A stretch of 8,981 bases of DNA from Methyloceanibacter sp. (GTDB lineage: Bacteria > Pseudomonadota > Alphaproteobacteria > Rhizobiales > Methyloligellaceae): the NCBI GenBank assembly GCA_025449615.1, contig JANWJA010000052.1, forward strand, positions 1 to 8,981. Reading direction: 5' to 3'. The notes under the pieces are model-generated. The model did no database searches. It had not been told where the DNA came from and was given only the letters and a program-made list of their open reading frames with translations. Positions 1-6,453 of this stretch are shown here, piece by piece. Every line of letters starts with the position of its first letter. The stretch's first letter is position 1. The translations under genes and the position numbers were made by a program.

Positions 1-1
1 C

Positions 2-1729
2 GCGCTGAAACCTTATCTGGCGCGCCATAAAGGCATGCTTAGCGCGGCGCTTTTAGCGCTTCTGATCTCGGCCGCCGCCACGCTCGCCATCCCGCTCGCC
101 GTGCGGCGCATGATCGATCTCGGCTTCTCCGGTATCGAGCCTGACCTCATCGACAAATATTTCGCCACGCTGGTGGGGGTCGGTCTGATTTTGGCGCTGG
201 CGAGCGCGGCGCGGTTCTATTGCGTCAATTGGCTGGGCGAGCGCGTGGTCGCCGATATGCGCCGCGACGTGTTCAGGCACCTTACGGGACTAAGCCCCGC
301 ATTTTATGAGACTGCGCATTCCGGCGAGGTGATGTCGCGGCTCACCGCCGACACCACCCAAGTCAAGGCGGCGGCCGGCACGGTGATCTCGCAAGCGTTG
401 CGCAATCTTCTCATCCTGATCGGTGCTTGCAGCCTGATGGTGGTGACAAGCCCGAAATTGTCGCTCGCGGTTCTGATCGCAATTCCTGTTATCGTGCTGC
501 CGCTGGTGGCCTATGGACGCGCCGTGCGCGCGCTGTCGCGCGAGGCGCAAGATACGCTCGCCAACGCGTCGGCCTACGCCTCCGAGAGCCTTGGGCAATT
601 GCGGGTGCTGCAAGCCTTCACGCAAGAAGGCGCCGTGACCAAGCGTTTCGGTGAGGCGGTCGAGCGGTCCTTTGCCGCAGCTGATGCACGGGCCAAGGCG
701 CGCGCCGGATTGACCGGCATTGCCATTTTCCTCGTGGTGGCGAGTGTGGTGGGCGTGCTGTGGTATGGCGCGCAAGACGTGCTGTCCGGAGCGATGACGG
801 GCGGCCGACTCAGCCAATTCGTGCTCTATGCGCTGCTGGCGGCTGCCGCCGTCGGCGAGCTTAGCGAGGTTTGGGGCGAGGTCAGCCAGGCTGCGGGCGC
901 CGCCGAGCGGCTAGCGGAATTGCTTTCGATCGAGACCAAGATCAAATCGCCGCTCCATCCCAAGAAGCTGCCCACGCCGCCGCGCGGCAAGATCGCGTTC
1001 GAGAATGTCGTGTTTTCTTATCCGCTCAGACCCGAGACGAGCGCGCTGAAGGGCGTAAGCTTCGAAGCGGCGAAAGGCGAGAGGGTCGCGATCGTGGGAC
1101 CATCAGGCGCCGGCAAGACCACCATCTTTGCGCTTCTGCTGCGGTTCTATGACGTCGATTCCGGTGACGTCACCGTCGACGGCGTGAATGTCAGCGAGGC
1201 CGATCTCACCGAGCTTCGCTCACGCTTCGCCATCGTGCCGCAAGAGACGGAGCTGTTTGCCGACAGCGTCGCCGCCAATATCGCCTATGGCGCGGCGGCT
1301 GCCACCAAGGACGAGATCGAGCAAGCGGCGCGAGCCGCGTTCGCCCATGATTTCATCGTGGCGCTACCGCAAGGCTACGCCACCATGCTTGGCGAGCGGG
1401 GCGTCACTCTATCAGCGGGACAACGGCAGCGGATCGCGATTGCGCGCGCCGTGTTGCGGAACGCGCCGATCCTGCTGCTGGACGAGGCCACAAGCGCACT
1501 CGATGCGGAAAGCGAAACCCTGGTGCAGCGCGCGCTCGACGGCATCATGAAAGGCCGCACCACGCTCGTGATTGCGCATCGGCTGGCGACGGTAACGGAG
1601 GCCGACCGTATCCTGGTGGTCGATAAGGGGCGCCTGGTGGAAGAGGGCACGCATCGGAGCCTGCTCGGCAAAGGCGGCCTTTATCAGCGGCTGGCTGAGC
1701 TGCAATTCGCCCCGGACGCCGCCGAGTAA
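2..1729 (+). CDS. ABC exporter half-transporter, MsbA-related (5' end outside window)
   Basis: This is a fused permease and ATPase subunit that would dimerise in the inner membrane and export a substrate using ATP. The frame is open to the left edge, and the 11 codons before the first in-window ATG (position 35) read as normal family sequence (KPYLARHKG), so the true start lies upstream. Counting from that ATG, residues 1-290 hold about six hydrophobic helices of the type I exporter fold. The ATPase follows: Walker A GPSGAGKTT at 355-363, Q-loop Gln403, signature LSAGQ at 459-463 (usually LSGGQ), Walker B ILLLDEATSALD at 479-490 and switch His515. All catalytic residues are present, so it should be active. 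It resembles the MsbA-related alphaproteobacterial subfamily whose substrate is not established. Lipid or drug export is possible, but nothing here decides it. It ends about 100 bases before the ompA-like gene on the same strand. Confidence 0.93.
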   Translation, partial: ALKPYLARHKGMLSAALLALLISAAATLAIPLAVRRMIDLGFSGIEPDLIDKYFATLVGVGLILALASAARFYCVNWLGERVVADMRRDVFRHLTGLSPAFYETAHSGEVMSRLTADTTQVKAAAGTVISQALRNLLILIGACSLMVVTSPKLSLAVLIAIPVIVLPLVAYGRAVRALSREAQDTLANASAYASESLGQLRVLQAFTQEGAVTKRFGEAVERSFAAADARAKARAGLTGIAIFLVVASVVGVLWYGAQDVLSGAMTGGRLSQFVLYALLAAAAVGELSEVWGEVSQAAGAAERLAELLSIETKIKSPLHPKKLPTPPRGKIAFENVVFSYPLRPETSALKGVSFEAAKGERVAIVGPSGAGKTTIFALLLRFYDVDSGDVTVDGVNVSEADLTELRSRFAIVPQETELFADSVAANIAYGAAAATKDEIEQAARAAFAHDFIVALPQGYATMLGERGVTLSAGQRQRIAIARAVLRNAPILLLDEATSALDAESETLVQRALDGIMKGRTTLVIAHRLATVTEADRILVVDKGRLVEEGTHRSLLGKGGLYQRLAELQFAPDAAE

Positions 1730-1757
1730 TACCCCCGATTCTTGCTGTTTCCTGGTC

Positions 1758-1786
1758 CTGACGTTCAGCCCCGGTTCAGCTAGACT
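1758..1786 (+). promoter_or_regulatory. Candidate sigma-70-type promoter with internal direct repeat
   Basis: A CTGACG hexamer (1758-1763) and a TAGACT hexamer (1781-1786) are separated by exactly 17 bases, about 47 bases before the downstream ATG. Each is an imperfect match to TTGACA and TATAAT. The spacer holds a perfect 7-base direct repeat GTTCAGC (1763-1769 and 1774-1780), which is 11 bases from start to start. That spacing is typical of sites bound by OmpR/PhoB-type response regulators. The promoter and its regulation are both inferred. Confidence 0.35.
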
Positions 1787-1820
1787 TTGCTTTTCTGCCA
1801 GTCAGCCGAATGTGACAGCC

Positions 1821-1826
1821 GAGGAG
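1821..1826 (+). promoter_or_regulatory. Ribosome binding site that fixes the start of the OmpA-family gene
   Basis: GAGGAG lies 6 bases before the ATG at 1833. An in-frame GTG at 1812 would give a longer protein, but it would put seven polar residues ahead of the signal peptide and has no comparable site upstream. The ATG at 1833 is therefore preferred. Confidence 0.75.
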
Positions 1827-1832
1827 AGGGCC

Positions 1833-2588
1833 ATGAGAGCCGTAGGTCATATGTTTAGCGCGACGCTTCTATCGTCGCTTCTGATGCTGGCGACGGTTCC
1901 GGCCAAGGCCGAAGACCCGTCCGCCGCGCAGATCATCAATTCGCTGCAGGGTAAAGCCACGAAGTTCCGCTCCTTCGACCCGGGCCAAGCGCAGCGTGAG
2001 CAGAAGCAAGAGCAGCTCGTCACCAAGCTGCGCGGCATGAAGACAAGGCAGATCACCGTCGAGGAGCGGAAAGAGATCGCCAACGTGGTCAAGGAGAACG
2101 ATCTTCCGGCCATCGATCTCGAAGTCTTTTTCGACTACGACTCCGCCGCCATCACCGGCGAGGCGCTCCCGATCCTGGACAAGCTCGGTGCGGCGCTCAA
2201 TAGCGACAAGCTCAAAGGCTCGGTGTTCATGGTCGCCGGCCATACCGATGCGCATGGCAGCGCCGACTATAATCTCGGCCTTTCCAATGCGCGCGCGCGC
2301 TCGGTTCGCGAATTCCTGATCAAAAAATATCACATCGCGCCGGATCAGCTGGTCGCGGTCGGGTTTGGTGAAGAGCAGCTGAAGAACCCGGAAGATCCCG
2401 ATGCGGGCGAGAACCGCCGCGTGCAGGTGGTCAACATGGCGAACAAAGATGTGGCCGAGAAGGCGCAAGCCCCCGCCGCTCCGCCTGCCGAACCAAAGGC
2501 TAAGGACGAGCCGGCTGAGGACGCTCCGGGTGCGGAAGACGCGCCACCGCCCGAAGGCGAGGGCGAGGATGCGCCACCGGAGCAATAA
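1833..2588 (+). CDS. Secreted OmpA-family peptidoglycan-binding protein with acidic proline-rich tail
   Basis: This is a predicted periplasmic or outer-membrane-associated protein of 251 residues that should bind peptidoglycan non-covalently. Residues 1-27 form a signal peptide with a hydrophobic core and a likely cleavage site after AKA. Residues about 28-75 are polar, charged and probably helical. The OmpA C-terminal domain spans about 90-205, with GHTDAHG at 136-142, NLGLSNARARSV at 147-158 and GENRRVQ at 192-198. Asp139 and Arg154 match the pair that holds diaminopimelate in OmpA-type domains. The last 45 or so residues are rich in Ala, Pro, Glu and Asp and look disordered. There is no beta-barrel and no lipobox cysteine, so how it is attached is unclear. 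A close paralogue follows 86 bases downstream. The family assignment is firm; the cellular role is inferred. Confidence 0.9.
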   Translation: MRAVGHMFSATLLSSLLMLATVPAKAEDPSAAQIINSLQGKATKFRSFDPGQAQREQKQEQLVTKLRGMKTRQITVEERKEIANVVKENDLPAIDLEVFFDYDSAAITGEALPILDKLGAALNSDKLKGSVFMVAGHTDAHGSADYNLGLSNARARSVREFLIKKYHIAPDQLVAVGFGEEQLKNPEDPDAGENRRVQVVNMANKDVAEKAQAPAAPPAEPKAKDEPAEDAPGAEDAPPPEGEGEDAPPEQ

Positions 2589-2674
2589 AGGTTATCTGGC
2601 GCGGCGTCTTTGGCTGGGGGCAGGGCGCAGTGCCGAGAGCAACAGAGATGAAAGGCATTTGAGGAGACTCCCCC

Positions 2675-3356
2675 ATGACAAGCGTCCGGAACATTGTGTG
2701 CGGTCTCGTGATCTGCTCATTCGCGAGCTTCGGCGTGCAAAGCGCTCTAGCCGAGGACATGAGCAAGGACCAGATGGTCAAATCGCTCAAAGCCAAGCCG
2801 AGTTTCAGGCTTCAGGAGCGGGCAGCCGAGAAGGCAGCCCGTGAGCGCGCGGTCGAGCAGCGTGCAATCGGCTCCGTCCGCCTCCTCGCCATCACATCAT
2901 CGATTTGCGCATGAGCTTCACCATCTGAGCCACGATTCACGTCGGATCACCGTGGAGGAGCGCAAGAAGGTGATCGAGGTGGTGCGGCACGACGACCTGC
3001 CTTCGATCGATGTCGAAGTGTTCTTTGCCTACGACTCCTCGACGATCTTGTCAGAGGCGCTGCCGAAACTGATCACGCTCGGCCAGGCTTTGTCCGATCC
3101 CGAGCTCAGAGGCAGCTCATTCCTGATTGCAGGCCACACCGACGCACGCGGCTCCGATTACTACAATCTCGAGCTATCGAATGCGCGGGCGGAAGCCGTG
3201 AAGCGGTTCCTGGTCTCCAATTTCGATATCGATCCGGAGAGCCTGATCACGCTCGGCTTCGGCGAGGAGCAGCGGAAGAATCCCTCTAGCCCGTTCTCGG
3301 TCGAGAACCGCCGCGTGCAGATCGTCAACGTCGCGGCGCCCGTGGCAGAGAGATAG
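2675..3356 (+). pseudogene. OmpA-family paralogue broken by frameshift
   Basis: This is a second secreted OmpA-type gene, split between two frames. The 5' part starts at the ATG at 2675, with GAGGAG 8 bases upstream. It encodes a signal peptide (cleavage near ALA|ED) and a charged helical stretch, then stops at TGA 2912-2914. The rest lies in another frame, readable from about 2841 to the TAG at 3354-3356, and encodes a complete OmpA domain: GHTDARG, NLELSNARAEAV and ENRRVQIV, with the DAP-binding Asp at 3141-3143 and Arg at 3186-3188. From ITVEERK onward it matches the preceding gene at more than half the positions by eye, but it lacks that gene's acidic tail. Joining the halves needs a net +1 shift somewhere in about 2860-2935. 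A GTG at 2841 could start the second half, but the product would have no signal peptide. A real lesion, an assembly error and recoding are all possible; a lesion is the simplest. No long homopolymer lies at the junction. Confidence 0.75.
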
Positions 3357-3364
3357 ATTGGGCG

Positions 3365-4390
3365 CTACCGCTCGGTGAGTTTCAGCTCGATGCGTCGGTT
3401 CTTGGCGAGTGCGTTATCGTCAGTGCCGGAATCGATCGGCTGGAACTCACCGAAGCCCGCCGCGACCAGCCGGTTGGCCGGGATGCCCTGTCCCATCAGA
3501 TAGCGCACGACCGAGATGGCGCGGGCGGAGGACAGCTCCCAATTGGAGGGAAATTCCGAGGTGGCAATCGGGTGGATGTCGGTATGGCCATCGATGCGCA
3601 TGACCCAGCCAATATCCGGCGGGATCTTGGTCTCGAGCTCTTTCAAGGCGGCGCCAAGCTTATCGAGTTGGTCGGTGGCTTCAGGTTTCAGCACCGCAGA
3701 GCCTGAATCGAACAGCACGTCGGAGGGAAACACGAAGCGGTCGCCGACGACTTGGAAGTCGGCGCGACTGCCGAGCGCCTCTCTCAGCTTGCCGAAAAAG
3801 TCGGAGCGGTAGCGGGCGAGCTCCTGCACTTTCTTCGCCAAGGCTACGTTCAGCCTCTGGCCGAGATCGGCGATCTTGGCCTGGCTGTCCTTGTCCTTCG
3901 CCTCGGAGGCATCGAGCGCCTCCTGCAGCGAGGCAAGCTGTAGCCGCAACGCCGCGAGCTGCTGGTTCAGGATCTCGACCTTGGCCAGCGCGTCGTTGGT
4001 GATCTGCTTTTGCTGTTCGAGCTCGCCGCCGAGTTGGGTCGCCTTGGCTTCGGCATTCTCAGTCTTGCCGCCTTGCTCGCCCATCATGCCGGTTAGGCGC
4101 GCATTCTCTTTCTCTTTGTCGGCGAGCGTCGCTTGCAGCGCGGCGAGACTATCCTCGGTGGACTCGTTCTTGGAGCGTTCGAGCGCGAGCAACTCGGTCA
4201 GCTGCGACAGCTGGCGGTTCAGCCGCGACAGCATGGTGTCCTTGCCGCTGGTCTGCTGGGTGATGAAATAGCTCGAGAGCATGAACAGCGACATGAGGAA
4301 GGTCACCACCAGGAGCAGAGTGGAGAGCATGTCGACGAAGCCCGGCCAATAATTCGCGGCCTGAGGCCGGCGACGGCGAGCAAGAGCCAT
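3365..4390 (-). CDS. MotB-like protein: one membrane helix, coiled coil, OmpA domain
   Basis: This is the predicted wall-anchoring partner of the channel protein encoded just upstream, 341 residues long. After a basic N-terminus (ARRRRP) comes a single helix at about 18-42, preceded by the YWPGFVD motif. Asp20 sits where MotB, ExbD and TolR carry their ion-binding Asp. Residues about 50-200 are a long, charged, Gln/Leu/Glu-rich coiled coil. The OmpA domain fills about 215-341: LFDSGSAVLKPEA, GHTDIHPI, NWELSSARAISVVRYL, AAGFGE and NRRIELK. The layout is that of MotB with a much longer coiled-coil spacer, so it should reach from the inner membrane to peptidoglycan. The gene starts 2 bases after the upstream stop, with its AGGAG site inside the end of that gene, so the two are probably translated together. 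It is often annotated as a flagellar motor or peptidoglycan-binding protein, but no flagellar genes are present and a role in motility is not supported. Confidence 0.88.
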   Translation of the reverse strand: MALARRRRPQAANYWPGFVDMLSTLLLVVTFLMSLFMLSSYFITQQTSGKDTMLSRLNRQLSQLTELLALERSKNESTEDSLAALQATLADKEKENARLTGMMGEQGGKTENAEAKATQLGGELEQQKQITNDALAKVEILNQQLAALRLQLASLQEALDASEAKDKDSQAKIADLGQRLNVALAKKVQELARYRSDFFGKLREALGSRADFQVVGDRFVFPSDVLFDSGSAVLKPEATDQLDKLGAALKELETKIPPDIGWVMRIDGHTDIHPIATSEFPSNWELSSARAISVVRYLMGQGIPANRLVAAGFGEFQPIDSGTDDNALAKNRRIELKLTER

Positions 4391-4392
4391 CG

Positions 4393-5436
4393 CTAACTGC
4401 GCTCCTCGCGCGCCGGCAATTTTGCCTTGTCGGTGATTTGCCGGAGCACGCTGGCAAGCTCATGCTGGTGTTGCGCCTGCTCATCGGCCCATTCGCGCAC
4501 GACTTTCTGCTCGGCGCGCATTTGGCGGATCAGCTTGTCCACGCCTTGCGCCAAGTCTTTCACCGCGGTGCCGGTATTGTCGTTGAGCACGCGGGTGTCC
4601 ACCTTCTCGCCCAAATCCGCGAGCGAGCGCTGCATGTCGAGCAGCGCGAAGCGGAGCTGCGGCGGCAGGGAGGATGCGGGGGCGCCTTCCGCCGATTGCA
4701 GCTCGGTGATGCTGGAGAGCCAATCTTCAAGCTCATTATAAAAGCGGCTCTGGGCGTGGCCGGCTTGCAGATCGAGAAAGCCCAAGATCAGAGAGCCGGC
4801 GAGGCCGAACATCGAGCAGGAGAAGGCGGTGCCCATGCCCTTTAGCGGCGCCGCCAAGCCTTCTTTCAGCTGGTCGAACAGCATGGTGCTCTCGCCGCCA
4901 TTGGTATCGAGGGCGCCGATGGCCGAGCCCACCGAGCTTACGGTCTGCAGCAGGCCCCAAAAGGTGCCGAGCAGGCCGAGAAAGACCAAGAGGCCGACCA
5001 GATAACGGGTGGTTTCGCGCTGCTCGTCGAGGCGCGAGGCCACCGAATCGAGCAGCGAGCGCATGGCGCCGGTATGCAGCGCCAAATGGCCGGTGCGGTC
5101 GCGCAGCATGGTGGCCATCGGCGCCAGCAGTACCGGCTGCTTGTCGACGGTGATGCCGGGATCGGAGATGCGGAAATTGTTGACCCAGCGGATCTCGGGA
5201 TAGAGCCGCAAGACCTGCCGGAAGGAATAGACGATGCCGACGAGAAGCACGCCGATGATAAGGGTATTCAGCCCCGGATTGGCGAAGAAGCTGTTCCGTA
5301 GCTGCTGAGTCTGACCGTCGACGACGATGGCCAGGAGTCCTGCGAGAACCAAGAACAGCGTCATGCGCCAAAGGAAGACTTGCGGCTTGGTGAGTTTGGC
5401 CTTGTAGTCGGACGGGGTCGCTGCAATTGCTGCCAT
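4393..5436 (-). CDS. MotA/TolQ/ExbB-type proton channel protein
   Basis: This is a predicted inner-membrane channel subunit of 347 residues, expected to form a ring around a dimer of the downstream MotB-like protein and to turn ion flow into movement or force. Hydrophobic segments lie at about 20-39, 56-72, 143-166 and 200-222. The last two carry the family signatures LGLLGTFWGLLQTV (153-166) and, ahead of and within the fourth helix, GLAAPLKGMGTAFS (193-206). A soluble region of about 70 residues separates helices 2 and 3. The C-terminal 110 or so residues are polar and partly helical, longer than in TolQ. The start ATG at 5434-5436 has AGGA 8 bases upstream. With its partner it forms a two-gene unit, separated from the upstream phosphatase gene by 168 bases that hold two inverted repeats. 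No TolA, TonB or flagellar genes are nearby. The family is certain; the process it drives is unknown. Confidence 0.9.
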   Translation of the reverse strand: MAAIAATPSDYKAKLTKPQVFLWRMTLFLVLAGLLAIVVDGQTQQLRNSFFANPGLNTLIIGVLLVGIVYSFRQVLRLYPEIRWVNNFRISDPGITVDKQPVLLAPMATMLRDRTGHLALHTGAMRSLLDSVASRLDEQRETTRYLVGLLVFLGLLGTFWGLLQTVSSVGSAIGALDTNGGESTMLFDQLKEGLAAPLKGMGTAFSCSMFGLAGSLILGFLDLQAGHAQSRFYNELEDWLSSITELQSAEGAPASSLPPQLRFALLDMQRSLADLGEKVDTRVLNDNTGTAVKDLAQGVDKLIRQMRAEQKVVREWADEQAQHQHELASVLRQITDKAKLPAREERS

Positions 5437-5531
5437 GAGCGAAGTCCTAGCGTCTCGTTGCGAGGTAAAAGAGTCGGCCAGAGATTAGCCGAATACTATG
5501 ACATGCAAAACGGCAACCTCAGGGCAGTACA

Positions 5532-5549
5532 CACGGAAGTTGATCCGTG
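5532..5549 (-). repeat. Short inverted repeat upstream of the channel gene
   Basis: CACGGA (5532-5537) and TCCGTG (5544-5549) form a perfect 6-base stem with a 6-base loop, about 95 bases before the channel-gene ATG. It could be an operator half-site pair or a leader hairpin. No U-run follows on either strand, so it is not a convincing terminator. Its role is unknown. Confidence 0.35.
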
Positions 5550-5559
5550 GAGCGAAAAT

Positions 5560-5584
5560 ATAGCGGCCAAGCTGCCGTGGCTAT
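5560..5584 (-). terminator. Weak candidate terminator hairpin after the phosphatase gene
   Basis: Read on the minus strand, an 8-base stem with a 3-base bulge (ATAGC/GCTAT plus GGC/GCC) closes a 6-base loop, and ATTTT follows directly. It begins 20 bases after the phosphatase stop codon, where a terminator would be expected. The stem is short and the U-run is only four bases, so termination may be partial. It may simply separate the phosphatase transcript from that of the channel pair. Confidence 0.3.
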
Positions 5585-5604
5585 GGGGACTCTTCCCGGC
5601 AATG

Positions 5605-6405
5605 TCAGGGTGACTTTGTGGCCGACTTGATCAGCTTCAGGAGCTGGCGGTGGATCGCCTCGTTGCCGGCCATCACGCTGCCATCGTCCAAAACACGCTC
5701 ACGACCGCTCGCGTCGGTGATGTAGCCACCCGCTTCTCTGACAATGACGATGCCGGCGGCGAGATCCCAAGGCTTCAAATTGCGCTCCCAATAGCCGTCG
5801 AAGCGGCCTGCCGCGATCCAGGCGAGATCGAGCGAGGCGGCGCCGGTGCGCCGGAGCCCCGAGCTTACCGCCATGACGGCGCGAGCTTCATCGAGAAAAC
5901 CGTCATGGTCAGGCTTGCCGCGATGCGGTGCACCGGTGACGATGACGCAATCCGAGATGTCGGTCCGTGCCGCCACTCTGATGCGGCGGTCGTTAAGATG
6001 CGCGCCCTTGCCCTTCTCTGCGGTGAAGGTCTCGTTGCTGGCAGGACAGTAGATGAGGCCCGCGACCAGCTCGCCTTCGCGTTCGAGCGCGATCGAAATG
6101 GCAAACAGCGGAATCCCGTGCAGGAAATTGGTGGTGCCGTCGAGTGGATCGACGATGAAGCGGTGGGTCGCGTCCGCGCCCTTTACTTCGCCGCGTTCCT
6201 CCATGAGGAAGCCGTAACCGGGTCTGGCGCGGGAAAGCTCGTTGAAAATAATCTCCTCGGCGCGATGATCGGCGGCAGTGACGAAATTGGCGGGGCCTTT
6301 GATCGAGACCTGCAGTTGTGCGACCTCGCCAAAGTCGCGTGCAAGGCTGCGGCCGGCTTTACGCGCGGCGCCGAGCATCACATTCATCAGCGCTGAAGCG
6401 GGCAT
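5605..6405 (-). CDS. Inositol-monophosphatase-family enzyme (SuhB-like)
   Basis: This is a Mg-dependent sugar or inositol phosphatase of 266 residues, the usual family length. The metal-binding set is complete: Asp46 in FVTAAD, Glu70 in MEERGE, Asp86 and Asp89 in DPLDGTTNFLHG, and Asp214 in PWDLAAG. The lithium-sensitive phosphatase fold should therefore be active, releasing phosphate from myo-inositol 1-phosphate or similar monophosphates. SuhB proteins of this family also bind RNA polymerase and Nus factors in E. coli, so a role in rRNA transcription is possible. The start at 6403-6405 fits the family N-terminus, although the ribosome site (AGAAAG) is weak. It follows efp by 48 bases on the same strand. 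A histidinol- or PAP-phosphatase activity cannot be excluded from sequence alone. Confidence 0.9.
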   Translation of the reverse strand: MPASALMNVMLGAARKAGRSLARDFGEVAQLQVSIKGPANFVTAADHRAEEIIFNELSRARPGYGFLMEERGEVKGADATHRFIVDPLDGTTNFLHGIPLFAISIALEREGELVAGLIYCPASNETFTAEKGKGAHLNDRRIRVAARTDISDCVIVTGAPHRGKPDHDGFLDEARAVMAVSSGLRRTGAASLDLAWIAAGRFDGYWERNLKPWDLAAGIVIVREAGGYITDASGRERVLDDGSVMAGNEAIHRQLLKLIKSATKSP

Positions 6406-6422
6406 CGTTGCGACTTTCTGGT

Positions 6423-6453
6423 CGTGCCCGCGTCAGGCGGGAATGAGGGCACG
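6423..6453. repeat. Compact palindromic element between efp and the phosphatase gene
   Basis: CGTGCCC (6423-6429) is complementary to GGGCACG (6447-6453). Nested within it, CCCGC (6427-6431) pairs with GCGGG (6437-6441) over a 5-base loop. The two pairings share CCC, so they compete or combine with a bulge. The element abuts the efp stop codon and fills most of the 48-base gap. It has no U-run. It may stabilise the efp mRNA end or be a copy of a dispersed REP-like repeat; neither can be tested within one window. Confidence 0.45.

Noticed and set aside
290..817. Long open frames antisense to the ABC, OmpA, phosphatase, efp and Sel1 genes.
   Set aside because: High G+C makes antisense frames long, and these translations are Arg/His-rich or low in complexity with no recognisable domain.
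1812..1832. A GTG start at 1812 for the first OmpA gene.
   Set aside because: It would add seven polar residues ahead of the signal peptide, and the strong GAGGAG site serves the ATG at 1833.
13..2603. A 12-base identity, TTATCTGGCGCG, at 13-24 and 2592-2603.
   Set aside because: A pair of identical 12-mers is expected by chance in about 9 kb, one copy lies inside the ABC gene, and similarity does not extend beyond it.
2841..3356. The downstream half of the OmpA paralogue as an independent gene starting at GTG 2841.
   Set aside because: It would have a low-complexity start and no signal peptide, and would overlap the in-frame first half, so it is better read as part of a broken gene.
3365..5436. 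The channel pair as ZorAB of a Zorya defence system.
   Set aside because: The domain layout is similar, but no ZorC, ZorD or ZorE gene, helicase or nuclease is adjacent, and the neighbours are housekeeping genes.
3365..5436. The pair as flagellar motA and motB.
   Set aside because: The coiled coil is far longer than in MotB, and no flagellar or chemotaxis gene is present.
5471..5592. GANTC sites (GAGTC at 5471-5475 and GACTC at 5588-5592) as CcrM cell-cycle control sites.
   Set aside because: The motif is expected about once per 256 bases by chance, so two in 168 bases is not meaningful without conservation.
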